A DNA stretch of 64,000 nucleotides from Cordilura impudica (Eukaryota; Arthropoda; Insecta; Diptera; Scathophagidae), in assembly GCA_963682025.1 (NCBI GenBank), contig OY821521.1, positions 97,834,854-97,898,853 on the forward strand, in the 5' to 3' direction. Shown one piece after another: positions 1 through 10,882 of the stretch (its first letter is position 1; each line of letters opens with the position of its first letter). The notes under the pieces are model-generated. The model ran no database searches. It saw only the letters and a list, made by a program, of their open reading frames with translations, and was not told where the DNA came from. The position numbers and the translations under genes are program-made.

Positions 1-395
1 TCAATATTCGTATCTGTTTTTTAAAATAAGTGTTTTGTTGTGTTATGTTGAAGTAAATATTTATTTAAAATTTTCTGTCAAGTTCGAAGACTTTAATTAA
101 TTATAATTTAAATTAAACTATTGTTTTCATTTCCATCTAGCCCTCATGCAAACGGCTTTTGAATAAAAATTGTATATTCATTCCGGACAGATTTGTTGGA
201 AATTTTAGCTAATGCTAATGCGTATCATTGAGCTTTCGACAAAAGCACAATCAAAAGTATAAGACGAACATAATTTCTTACAACTCTTATAACAATATAC
301 TTAATAAGAATGGAAAACTGTCAAAGACAAAAAAAAAAATGTTGAACACTGTTAAGACCGAGTTTTTATGATGTCAGTTAAACTTAGTTTGATTA
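1..395. other. Left flank, no gene seen
   Basis: A+T-rich sequence without a convincing ORF. Bases 374-392 are inverted-repeated at about 6203-6221, so the piggyBac insertion that follows may lie between the arms of an older inverted-repeat element. Confidence 0.4.
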
Positions 396-645
396 CCCGT
401 ACCTACCTTGGTGTAGAAAACTACATTATTTTTTCAAAAATCTCTAAAACTCTTAAAGGTTAGTTACCAATTTTTTTTGACTTTTTCTTTATCATGTATA
501 TGAACATAATTTGATTACTTTTAAGTTTCAAATCATATTTGGCATGCTTGGTGTAGTTTTCTACTCGACATAGGAAAGTTGTATGAAAATAGTATCTTGT
601 ACGCCAAGTATATAAAGAAAGCAATAAACCAATAAATTGTAGGTT

Positions 646-899
646 ATGGAGTTTTGATGCTGAAGACGATGCCGGTGCTGATTTTGTTGTTATCGATCCT
701 TTGTTTCTCTCAAAGGATAACACGCTTTGCAGCGCAACAGCTATGCAAACAGCAGGATGCTATCGAACTGATAATATTTTAAGATTGTGCCCAGATATTA
801 CTAATACTACTTTTTGATATTTTTTTCAGGCTACAGAATGAAGTCGATTCCAATATGCTTCATGCGTATTTGGCTGTTTTGGTATTGGCTGGCATTCAG
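646..899 (+). pseudogene. piggyBac transposase, N-terminal exon, broken
   Basis: An ATG at 646 opens an acidic N-terminus typical of piggyBac transposases, but one extra T in the run at 652-655 shifts the frame; skipping it gives MEFDAEDDAGADFVVIDPL. Further on, the stretch RTDNILRLCPDIT (about 740-795) resembles the family's R-T/A-x-N-I-I-R block. After a second disruption near 810, frame 837-899 reads NEVDSNMLHAYLAVLVLAGIQ minus its last residue, matching the family's G/A-L-L-x-L-A-G-V segment. The reading breaks at a GT (899-900) and resumes in frame at 4699, so an intron of about 49 nt is inferred. It is not functional. Confidence 0.7.
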
Positions 900-1205
900 T
901 GCATATATATGAACTAGTTAATTGTGTGGCGCCTAGGCGCCCGTTTAAAAATTATGAATAAAACAGTTTAAATTTAAATACACGAAAGATTTATAATAAA
1001 TTATATTTCTTTTAATATAGTAGTAAATTGAAAATTATATTGTTACATTTGTACATGTGAAAAAAGATTGTGTCTGTAGAAATTATTATATACATAAGTA
1101 TCAAAACAAATAAGAAATATTTGGCAAAAAAGTTTATCAATTTAGACTCTCTTGAAAAACTATATTTCGTGTGAAATATCGTTGGTCATTTAATAGTTTT
1201 CCTTA

Positions 1206-1470
1206 CTGTGGGTTCGATTGAATACGTATCTTAACTTGGCTTGCAACTTTTGATCGTGACAAAGCCACATACAGTTGGCCGTGTGAAAATACCGAGGTCT
1301 CCAAATTAATGCCAACGTAATCAAATGACTGGCCTTGAGCTTTGTTTATGGTTATTGCATATGCAGGAATTACTGGAAACTGGCGGCGTTTTAATATGAA
1401 AGGTAATGTGGTGTCGGTTGGGGCGAGATCAATCCTAGGAATTAGAACCGTATCATTTTGGTCAGCGTTA
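1206..1470 (-). pseudogene. Helitron RepHel, C-terminal helicase fragment
   Basis: The minus-strand translation gives [17 protein letters not shown], then [20 protein letters not shown], then [16 protein letters not shown]. These are the last PIF1-like helicase blocks (superfamily 1B motifs V and VI: T-I-N-K-A/S-Q-G-Q and [10 protein letters not shown]) of Helitron replication-helicase proteins, which drive rolling-circle transposition. Only the final 85 or so residues remain; the HUH nuclease domain and the rest of the helicase are absent from the window. The fragment lies about 290 bp from the 3' hairpin, as expected for the C-terminus. Confidence 0.85.
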
Positions 1471-1535
1471 CAGAATCAGTCAGTCTCTCAGTCAGTCAGT
1501 CAGTGAGTCAGGGATCAGCGTAAATATATTTAAGA
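1462..1535 (-). repeat. Internal copy of the Helitron 5' terminus
   Basis: On the minus strand it begins TCTTAAATATATTTACGCTG followed by (GACT)n. It matches 4602-4664 except for a few substitutions and a longer GACT tract. The next base outward is T (1536), again fitting an A/T Helitron junction. Confidence 0.75.
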
Positions 1536-1540
1536 TATTA

Positions 1541-1723
1541 CCCGGCCTTCACACGTTATATTTTTGGCTTTCAGGTTGAAATGCGCTCACACTTTTTTAC
1601 TCTTTTTTACTAAACAATCATATGTTTCAATTCTCTCTTTCAATTTTTCAATGGGACAGTTGCTTAAAAATTTTTTGACTATTGGATGTGTGATCAATTT
1701 GACTTGAACATGGGAAGGCCGGG
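1541..1723. mobile_element. 183-bp MITE with CCCGGCCTTC terminal repeats
   Basis: The ends are perfect 10-bp inverted repeats (CCCGGCCTTC / GAAGGCCGGG), with more matching bases further in (GTT near each end). TA dinucleotides flank both sides (1539-1540 and 1724-1725), the target duplication of Tc1/mariner-type elements. There is no coding capacity; the family is not recognised. Confidence 0.7.
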
Positions 1724-4601
1724 TAAAGTGAGGAGATTGGAGATTCCCAAAATTATTAAAATTTAATACAACGGAGTTCGCTTATACCGAACACTGGTTG
1801 TAATAAATTTTTGTTTACAGCGAAGAATTTCTTCGGTCCCAAGAATTTTAATCACATTTTTCATACAAATTGTTTCTCTTATAGCGAACAGTGGTTATAT
1901 CAAACTTTTGACTTTAACAAACAATTTTTTTTTCCATTTCAGAATTTTCGTATATTATATATGTATATTTAAAAAAAATTAGTTTCAATGTAATTTAATT
2001 TTATTTTCATTTAATTTTAATACAAAACAAAAACTTCGATTTTCAAATGAAGTTGTGTAAAAAGTCCTTTTATGTATCTTTTCGTAAAAGTTTGCCAGTA
2101 GCCAACCTTGGCTTTCTACTTTCTGCTTCTATACATAAGGAGTTTTTCATATTATATAATTTTAAAAAAAATATTTTATTTTGATAGAAACTCGGTAATT
2201 TTAGTATTATTAAGACAAACAATTAATATGTATCTTTTTAGTAATTTAATTTATGTTTTATAACTTTTTAAAATACCCCAAAATAAATAAACTTATTCAA
2301 CTAAAAAAACCTTTTAAACCTTTCGAAGAACTTAGTCTATAAGGAACTAATTTGGCCGGTCCCGCCGAGTTCGCTATAACCTAACTCCATTTTATTGTAG
2401 AAAAATAGAATAGCATAGAAAAAAAAAACGTTAAAAGTTTCTTAAGGGAGGGGTAAGGTTTAAAAAGTTAATAAAAGTCGTATTTTGCATAAATCTTTTT
2501 TGAAGATATGAATAATGTTGGATTATTTATTTCATATATACGTTATAGCATTATATTTGAAGAATCTTTGAAAAAAATTTCAATTAAAAATTTTAATAAA
2601 TAAGTCCGTGCCAACGAATCCCCGGAGGCATTGTTGTTTTGCGGTGATCATCATAACTCGTTACCGGATCATGTGAAATAAAAAAATCGAAACGCGTTTC
2701 AAAGGTGACGAAGAGTTTTTTCAATTTTTTTTTTTTTTTTTTGGCAGCTTTTTGAAATGTAAAACGATTTTTGCTATACAATTTCGGGAATTTGTTGTTA
2801 AAAAATGGGAAAGAAAATGGAATTAAAAAAACCCTTCGTGGTTACGTGATGATTTATGTGTAGATATAGTATCTTAAATTGCAAAAGAATCGGTCACGTA
2901 GATTTTGAGTTATGATGTTGACGGACTTCGAATTTATATACTATGATTTATATATTATATACCGTATCAGGCCGGTCGCTGGAAACGCTTTATCTTCTTA
3001 AGTTTTGCTCTGATTTACTTAAAATTTTGAAACAACATCTTCGATATGTTGTGCATTCAGAAAGAGAAATGCAAAAAAGGTTTTAAAACCTACCACCCCT
3101 TAAGGAAGTGCAAACACCAATACACCTACAAAAAAGAGAAAAAAAAAATTCATATGTCATCATAAATGTGAACTGTAAAAAACGAACATTTTTTCCAGTT
3201 ATCTATAAATCCAAATAAAAAAAAAATAAGGGCGTATTAGTTTAACTTAAAAAACAAAATTATTATTCCAAATCGCCTTTAATTCTTCTATGATAATTTC
3301 AATAAATTATTCAAATTAAAATCTTAAATATACCTATTTACGTAATTCATGTTTGTCTAAATTTTTTGAAAGCAAATTATGCAAAAATTAATATTATGAG
3401 TGAAAAAAAGTTATTTTCCCACTTCTCTTCTGAAATTACAATGTAATTTAATTATGCAAAGTTACAATAATTTAAATTTTAAACCTAATATTGCACTATT
3501 TTTCAAGTGCTTTTCAATATAGAGCTTTAAACGAAATCATACGTTGGACAACAACAAAATCCACATTGAAGATCTCTTTTTTCTCAAATATTTATCAAAA
3601 AAAGCATACTCTGTGGTAAGTGCTGGCCATCAGAGAACCTGAGCGAAAGCACTCCTAACAATTCAAAACAATTTTGAGATGAAAAACAAAACAGACAAAC
3701 GGTAAAGTTTAGTTTGATAAAAAAAAGAAGTATATATGCATATCGGACGACGTTAAATGAGAAAAATAAAAATGTTTAAAATTTCCTTTATTAATTTTTT
3801 TTGCAGAATTTTTTCATTGACCAAGAAAGGGAATTTAAAGAAGAATTTGAATAGATATTAGTTTTTTGATGCATTTTTTGCGTTCATCTTATTCCATATG
3901 TAATACGAAATCTGCATATGTAGTGCTATTGTCGTTAGCAGTGCTGCTAATTTTGAAAACTTATTTTAATTTCGACTTTTTCAATTTGTTAAAATGATTT
4001 TTTAAATTTGTTAAAATGATGATTGAAGATTTTAAACTTTCAGTAGTATAAAAATTAGGATTTCAAGGGTAAATGTAAATTACAAAATATGTATAGATTT
4101 AATTCTGGGTCAAGTCGTTTCAAAACGCAAACACCTTGAATAGCATCTCCATTTATGATTTAAGTTTTAATTACGGCTATAGTTTAAACCTATATTATAT
4201 GTTTCAGCTATAGATACATGCCAATAAAATTATTTAGTTGATTGCTGTGTTAAATTTTTTTCGTTGAAATTTCACCACTAATACATTTTTATATAGAAAT
4301 AAACAATGCTGTAATAATATTCGTAATATGAATGATATAAATAAATTTTATTGCTTCCTTTTGTAATATTTTTTCGAGTTTTATAAGCGGTAAAATTTTC
4401 TTGACAATTTCTTGTTTTAAAAGTGACAATTTTGGCGATTTAGTTTCCAAAATTGTAGATTTTCAGAAGATTTTATTAGCAGCACTGGTCGGTAACAAAG
4501 AAGAGAGAAAATTGTGTGTGGGTTTGTATAAAATGAGAAAGATTAAATTTTGTTTGTGTATTTCCCATAGCTTTGTAGGGAGTGCTATGTGTGTGTATTA
4601 T
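1724..4601. other. DNA captured inside the composite Helitron, no gene seen
   Basis: About 2.9 kb of A+T-rich DNA. Around 1770-1800 and 2366-2395 are similar GAGTTCGCT(T)ATA-type segments that may be the ends of a small pogo/Tigger-like element (weak). The ORF at 2593-2781 is driven by a poly-lysine run and has no recognisable domain. Confidence 0.4.
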
Positions 4602-4664
4602 TTCAGCGTTACAGAATCAGTCAGTCAGTCAGTGAGTCAGGGATCAGCGTAAATATATATAAGA
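4602..4664 (-). repeat. Outer Helitron 5' terminus
   Basis: It carries the terminal TC (minus strand, 4664-4663) followed by the AT-rich leader and the (GACT)n tract shared with 1462-1535. The A/T junction with the piggyBac sequence is intact on this side. Confidence 0.75.
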
Positions 4665-4698
4665 TAATAGGGTTGCAATTTCAGTTGCTTCATTTCAG

Positions 4699-5690
4699 AT
4701 CGAAGAATCAGTCTGTTCTTAAGGTGTTCGATGTCACTTTCGGTCCGCCTATTTTCAGAAAAATCATGTCAAAAACAACGTTTTGAGCTCTTGAACAAAA
4801 TTATTCGCTTCGATGATAAAAATAATTCACCGACAAAACAGATCTGAGGATAAATGTTCTCCAATTCGTCATCTGTAGGATATGTGGTCTGAAATGTTAC
4901 CAATGCTTTTCAACCGTTACGATTGTATCACTGTAGACGAACAGCTATGTGATTTCCATGGACGTTATGCATTTAGGCAATATATGCCAAGCAAACCAGA
5001 GAAATATGGTTTGAAATTATGGATACTCGTATGTGCCAAAACGTGCTTTGTCTGGAAAATTCAACCATAACTTGGGAAATCTGCTAAAGGTGATCGAGGA
5101 AAAAAATCAAGGCCAACGAGTAATTTTGGATCTGGTCTGGTTTCTTCACGTCTTATGAGATGGTTCAAAAATTAATACGAAAACAATTGACCATGGTTGT
5201 AAAAGTACGTAAGAAGAAGCGCAATGCAAAAAGGCTGCACTTTTTCAGTGTACCTTCGTATTTACCAAAGATATTACCCTTGTTTCCTACGTTGGAAGAA
5301 AAGTAAATACGCATTGCTACAGAGTTCCCTGAAGTCGAGACTGTTGGAAAGAAGCTACCAGAAATAATATCGTATTATAAACGAACTAAGGGAGGAGTTG
5401 ATACAGTTGACAAAATGATTTCTGGATATAGCTGTAAACGAAAAACCAACAGGTGGCCAATTGTTGTATTTAGTAACATGATTAACATACCAGCCTTGAA
5501 TGCATTTGTGATCTATATACAGTAAGATCTGAGTATACCATTTCCTCAACTATTTACTGAACTTAATACAATCCTTTCATATACTTTTAGAATTAACCCT
5601 AATTGGCCCGAAAAACAAAATATGCAAAGCTCACCACAACCACGATGTTTGCGTTGGCTGCATAGGAAATATGTTGAACTAAACTTAGTT
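4699..5690 (+). pseudogene. piggyBac transposase, main DDE part, broken
   Basis: Starting after a TTTCAG acceptor-like site, the plus strand reads SKNQSVLKVFD, then GPPIFRKIMSKTTFELLN and IIRFDDKNN. Frame 4882-5070 gives the catalytic-core blocks ITVDEQLCDFHGRYAFRQY and MPSKPEKYGLKLW. Later pieces around 5340-5520 read KGGVDTVDKMISGYS and RKTNRWPIVVFSNM, the other conserved aspartate region. piggyBac transposases use a DDD triad; aspartates in TVDEQ and GGVDTVD are visible here. Several stops and frameshifts (near 4850, 5070, 5110 and 5300) make it a relic. The likely C-terminus runs into the MITE at 5725. Confidence 0.85.
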
Positions 5691-5724
5691 CATTATGTTA
5701 TATGTAAAGACATACAGAAAACTA

Positions 5725-5930
5725 GGGCCAAATCACCGCATTCGTTATCGAAATTTTTCGATCGAATTTTTTTTTTTTTTCCAAAATAAAATACTAAAAA
5801 TAATTTCACTATGTCACAATTAACGAATTATGGCTCCTAATTAAGATGCTTGTCCGTCTTTTTTAAATAATACACCAAAATATGGAATTTCGATCGATTT
5901 TACTCGATATCGAATGCGGTGATTTGGCCC
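5725..5930. mobile_element. 206-bp MITE with GGGCCAAATCACC terminal repeats
   Basis: The terminal inverted repeats GGGCCAAATCACCGCATTCG match over 20 bp; the inner bases also pair, with ATCGA and CGATCGA motifs on both sides. The flanking triplets are CTA and CTG, a possible decayed 3-bp target duplication of PIF/Harbinger type (inference). There is no ORF. Confidence 0.65.
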
Positions 5931-6057
5931 CTGATTTTTCTTTAAATAAAATAATTTTTGTTTCCAAAATAAACCCATTTTCATAAAAAATACATACAGG
6001 ATGTAGAAAACTACACAAAGGTAGGATTATGAAGTTCTTTCTAAGGTAGGAGTATGG

Positions 6058-6784
6058 TTAAACTGAAGTTTATGCAAGATTCTTCAAGCCATATGACCGA
6101 GTTTTTTGGATGAAAGTCACTCCAAGATTTGCTAAACTAAATTGTTTTAATGCTTTACTCAAGTAGTTTTAAATATATTAACATTTTAAAAATTCGAGTT
6201 TAGCTAAACCAAGTTTAACTGACATTTCTAAAACTTTAACTGTTTGTAGTGTAATTAAACTTATTTGTTAAAATTTAGAATTCATAAATTTTTATTTCGT
6301 AACAACATTAGTATGTAGCCCATATTTGGAATCAGGTCAACTTTTGTTAATATGTGTTTAAAATAAGGGTGTGCAAATATATATCGAAAAAAAATATCTG
6401 CTAAGATTTCTAACAGTTAACATTTTCTGTTCAGTACTTAACATGAGCAACATGAATATCTAAATATTTTGATAATTAAATTTGACTTAAACGTATATCT
6501 GACTAATAATAAATTGGTTTTATTATTCGCATATAACAGCTTATAATGTTCAAATGGCCAAATTGAATGGGAGTAGATTCCAATGGCATACAGCCTATTT
6601 TAAATTGTTTCTTAGAAAACAAAATACAAAGAATCAAATTGAAAAAATAACAGAAAAAGAATTCGTTGGAAATACTCGTAGGTTACCACAAAAAAAATTA
6701 ATTATAAATCTAGAAATTTTATTGCAATTCAAATATATTTTAAAATACAATAATTTTTCTTTATTAAAAACATCTTAATAATAA
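6058..6784. other. Intergenic stretch, unrecognised ORF
   Basis: The right TTAA of the piggyBac element is at 6058-6061. The plus-strand ORF 6554-6778 is basic and has no motif I know. Nothing else can be supported. Confidence 0.3.
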
Positions 6785-7130
6785 CTAGCAGATTCCAGCG
6801 CTCGAAATTCGAGTGCAATTTCTAGGCAACTTTATTTTTCAACTGAGCCAATTCGCAAACCAACACTATTTTGGTTTATTATTATTGTGAATGAAGAAAA
6901 CAAACTCAATAACAAACACATTAACAAATTTAATAAACATGTGTTATCAGTTAGTAGCAACTTTAAATGCAATTTACTCAAAATGAAGAAAACAAATTAA
7001 AAATCTGTAAATCTGGTGAAAAGCTAAATAGAAATACCTTTCAAATAATATACATTTGGTCAAAATCGAGATAAAACGGTAGAACAAAACATCGGTAACA
7101 AGAAATCCCCTAGCCTATTAATATTATAGA
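6785..7130 (-). mobile_element. Short non-autonomous Helitron, copy 1
   Basis: On the minus strand it starts TCTATAATATTAATAGGCTA at 7130 and ends with a hairpin (CACTCGAATTTCGAG-type) about 12 nt before CTAG at 6785. The flanks are A (6784) and T (7131), as Helitron insertion predicts. There is no coding capacity. Four other copies in the window share both ends (15083-15576, 36274-36650, 48325-48697, 54412-54787). Confidence 0.85.
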
Positions 7131-7826
7131 TTCTTATAAAATACAAGTACATACAAGAGCAAAATAAGTTCCGATAACCAGTAAAAGTATGTATACAAAT
7201 TATTAAACTAATTCAATTATGGCTACTTACTGTATTAAACCTTTGGCCCTTTGCTCCACATAGGAGTGACATGATTTAATATAATATATAATATAACTGT
7301 ATTAAACCTAGTATAATATGTTTCAATTCTAAATATTGGTGATTACAATAAAAAATTTAATTTCAGCAATATACATATTTTAAGGCAAACATGAGTACTT
7401 ACAGTCATTGTTTCAAATTGTTTGTTAATATGAAAAAATTAAACGAAAATTTAAACCTGTTTGATATTTATAACCGAAAGCAAATCAAATTCTGTTGTTA
7501 ATATCAAGAAACAGAATTGCCGAATTAATTCGTTATTTTTGAAGAAAAAGAAAACAGTTATTGAAAAAGCAATTAAAAATTAAATAAAATAAATAAAAAA
7601 TATATTTTTTTTTAGTTTTAAATTCTTAGAAGGTGATATATAGCACATTAAAGAGGATTAATCGAATGGGTAAGTTGCACACTACAGGGTAATTATATTT
7701 TTGTTGTGTTTATTTTAAGCAATGTTACTTTAAATTCTAAATGGAATTTAAATGGAATTAATACACTGTTAAGGAATATTCTTCAATAATTGTAATTTTA
7801 CAAAGTATATATTCTTTTAGTCTCGA
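7131..7826. other. Intergenic stretch, nothing recognised
   Basis: A+T-rich DNA with no convincing ORF or repeat structure. Confidence 0.35.
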
Positions 7827-8022
7827 AACCCGAAAATCGCGAATAACAAAAATCACAAAAAGCTCGAAATCGCGAATAACAAAAATCGGCAAAATCAAAA
7901 AAAACGCCAGAATCAAACATCGTAAAAAACAATAATCGTCAAAGTAAAAAATCGCCTAAATCGAAAATCGTCAATTCTAAAATCGCAAAAACAAAAATCG
8001 ACAAAATCAAAAATCACCAAAA
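7827..8022. repeat. Degenerate AAAATCG-type tandem tract
   Basis: About 200 bp of variable 8-13-bp units of the form AAAATCG(n)CAAAA or AAAATCACAAA. Units differ from one another, so this is an old or constantly mutating minisatellite-like tract. No coding frame is maintained. Confidence 0.7.
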
Positions 8023-10420
8023 ATAAATAAAATATGGTGTTATTTCTGTTGGTTTATGATGGTTAGCTTATAAGTTTTAAATAAAATAAATTAAAACAAA
8101 ATTTATCTCATCTTCACATTAAGTTCCGTTGACGTTTCTCAATTTCTTCAAGAGTTTACAAAACTTTTTATTATTAATTTTATTAATTTAAACTTAAATT
8201 GGTAGGTTAGTATTATTGATATTAGTTGTTAAGTTTAAAACTGTGATTTTTGTATACTTATTTTGTTTATTTATTTTTATTAATTTATTTAATTTTATTA
8301 AATTTGTGTTGAGTGCTTTGATTACTTTGGAGCAAATCTGTTTGTAACGCATCGAAAAATGGATATAGTTTTGATCCTTATAAGTTTTGATCGATATAGC
8401 GATGTTCATCTCTCGGTCTGTTGAAATAACACTCATTTACCAAGTAAATGATTTAAGTAGGAAGAATCAAACAATATTTTTTGGCATTATTTCGACCATT
8501 ATGGTATATTAAATGGCGCAAATTAAACAATATGAGAAACAGCATGGTCCAATGCTGACGTTGATAGAGTTTTCATTGAAGAAACAATCCAAAAAAATTA
8601 AAGCTAACAATAAATTTGGGTTTGAGCAACACGTGATTTGATTCCAAAAAATCTTATATACATTTACTATAAAAAGTACATTTGAAAACGAAAATTTTAA
8701 ATATTAATAAAATTTTAATAAAATATTTTTCAATTACGAATTTTTTACCATTTATACCATTGGGGAATTTTACTTGTTTTTCAAAAAACGTTTCTACTTA
8801 TTTGTTTGTTTATAGCGCGAAAAACGCGGTACGGCAACAATAAAATATTTGTCTTAATTTTATTTTTTTATAATTTCATTGATGAATTTGGTAACCAAAA
8901 ATTAAAAAACTCTCTCAACACAAATTTCGAAAATTTGTAAATATATTTTTATTTATTGAAAATCGACATTTTTAAACTTCAGTGAAGGATCTCTGTTGAT
9001 GAATTAAAAATATTAAATTATTCGAAGCAATTGCGCACGTATGAATGTGCTATAGTAAACGAGAATAATACAAAAAAAGCTTTTATTCGATTATTTCACA
9101 ATTTTTTTTTTATTTAATTTAAAAAAAAAAACAAGCAAACAAAAAAGTAAACAAATATTAACTCACTGTCTTTACTGACCAGTGATCCCAACTATTTGGT
9201 TATAAAAAATACAACAAAATTTAAAATAAGCGTTAAAAAGCGAAATTTTAAGGTCAAATAAGTAAAAATTCAACCAATTCGAAAGTTTAAAAAAAATCTT
9301 TAAATAAATTAGATTTTCTCCTTTGGATCTTGTTCATATGTTTCTAAATTAGGCCTTAACTACTCTGTTTATTGACGAAATGTTTCTGGACACATCTGAC
9401 TATAAAATATAATTATTGCAGCAAGAATCGAATTGTAAGAATTAAATTCCGTTAATCCGATATTGTGATATTTTGAATTTAAAATTTTTTTACTGAGTGT
9501 ACTTTTAAGAATGTGCTGCACTTTAAATGTCACAGGAGACACAAAATTGATGGATACGTATATTTTTGAGGACCAATCTAACGTTTTTTTGGACTGTATT
9601 TAATTTTTTTTATATACGGCATGCACGAACTATCCAAACGTTTTCGAAATTCTACAACACGTCAACATTTGATAGAGTTTTGTAAAGAGATGTATACTAC
9701 GTTCAGTAGTTAATCTCTATTGGTGCCCTTTTGAATCATCAAAAAGCACTAAAAATATTATCATAACCACGACGAAGTTGATATCATTGCATATGACTCA
9801 GAAACGTCATCTCTAAAAATTTTTGTAAAAACGTAAAAAATCAAATTTTTCCACGCACGTATACATTTCATATGAGAGATTTATAATCTTAACATTAAGA
9901 TTATCGAAAATATTGAAAAACATTTAAACCTTTCATCTTGTTTACGATTTTTAAAAAATGTACCTACTTTTTATTTTTAGCACACGTTGCGTTCATTCAC
10001 CTGTTTAAAGTAAAAATGGAATTAACAATATAAAATCATATTTGGTTTTGTCAACACTGCACTTTCTTTTCTTTTTTGGTAAAAGCCATAAAAAGAATAA
10101 AAAGAGGAAATATATGTATGTATGTTTGTCGAATCTGGTGCCACCCAGCAACAACTATTTATATAATAATAATAATAATAACTTTCATGTCAGAAATGCG
10201 AAAATCTTACAACGTTTGCTTTGTTTCCTTTTGCTATGTTTACTTTAAAAGTTTGTTAAATATGTAAATGTTTGTAATACACTCAAATCACTAAATGTAC
10301 ACTCTTGAAGAATCCAAAATGCAAATCTACAAGAAATTTCTTGTTTGAAATACTTGACACTTATCGTACTACTTGGCAAATATACTAAGCAACTAAAAAA
10401 TAAAACAAATTTCTGTACTA
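8023..10420. other. 2.4 kb with nothing recognised
   Basis: A+T-rich with short ORFs only (8194-8436 minus; 10042-10267 plus), dominated by Asn, Lys, Ile and Leu and lacking motifs. No splice-bounded exon or transposon fragment could be supported. Confidence 0.35.
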
Positions 10421-10578
10421 TTGAACGATCTCTGTCCGTCTGTCTGTGTGTCCATGCATAACATTTTGCGCAAACTACAGGTCACAAATGACAATACATT
10501 TTGATGAAATTTGTTATAGAAGGCTTTTGTTAAGATCAAGCACGATACAAATATCCCCGTAAGATGCAGATTATCATA
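10421..10578 (-). repeat. Old DINE-like repeat (family A), left part
   Basis: A diverged match to the (GTCY)n-containing half of the family A repeat (compare 60600-60760): GTCCGTCTGTCTGTGTGTCC, then a CAGGTCACAAATG segment and GATGAAATTTG. It stops at a TA where the Tc1 element 10581-13835 begins and continues at 13838. Confidence 0.7.
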
Positions 10579-10882
10579 TACAGTGTTGGTCAGAACAAAA
10601 GCAATCAAAATCACTATTAACCTTTATTGTATTTTTAAGCATGTTATTGTTGTTTTTCCAAAAATCTTCTTTATAACATTACAACTGAAAAGACAAAACT
10701 AAAAGAACCGTTATATTTTTTTTTTTTAACTCAAAATTGCACTTTTTAAGTTAGACAAAACAAAAGCTACTTTAAGCAAGAACAAATTGCAATGTCTCTA
10801 CTTTCAAGTTTAATTTAATTTAATTTAAGTTGACTGAAAGCTAGTTGAGCTGAGAAGTTGATCACATTTAAATCAAATCGTC

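Larger units (their letters stand above)
914..4664 (-). mobile_element. Helitron with two 5' termini, inserted in the piggyBac gap
   Basis: Read on the minus strand, the element starts at 4664 with TC followed by TTATATATATTTACGCTGAT and a GACT-repeat tract, and ends at 914 with a strong hairpin (GGCGCC-TA-GGCGCC) about 11 nt before CTAG. These are canonical Helitron features (5' TC, 3' hairpin plus CTRR). The neighbours are A at 913 and T at 4665, the expected insertion between A and T with no duplication. A second, nearly identical 5' terminus lies at 1462-1535, directly upstream of a helicase fragment. The unit therefore reads 5' end, about 3 kb of unrelated DNA, second 5' end, helicase remnant, 3' end. 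It looks like a composite that captured flanking DNA (inference). Confidence 0.7.
396..6057 (+). mobile_element. piggyBac-like DNA transposon, decayed, with nested insertions
   Basis: The left end begins CCCGTACCTACCTTGG after ATTA, and the right end, read inwards on the minus strand, begins CCATACTCCTACCTTAG next to a TTAA at 6058-6061. TTAA targets and CCC/CCA ends are typical of piggyBac. Both subterminal regions also hold a small palindrome of the form TGTAG-AAAA-CTACA. Between the ends lie two blocks of piggyBac transposase sequence on the plus strand. The copy is interrupted by a Helitron (914-4664) and a 206-bp MITE (5725-5930). The left TTAA has decayed to ATTA, so that boundary is approximate. 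Confidence 0.75.

Noticed and set aside
460..723. Minus-strand ORF of 87 residues at the left
   Set aside because: Antisense shadow of the piggyBac N-terminal exon.
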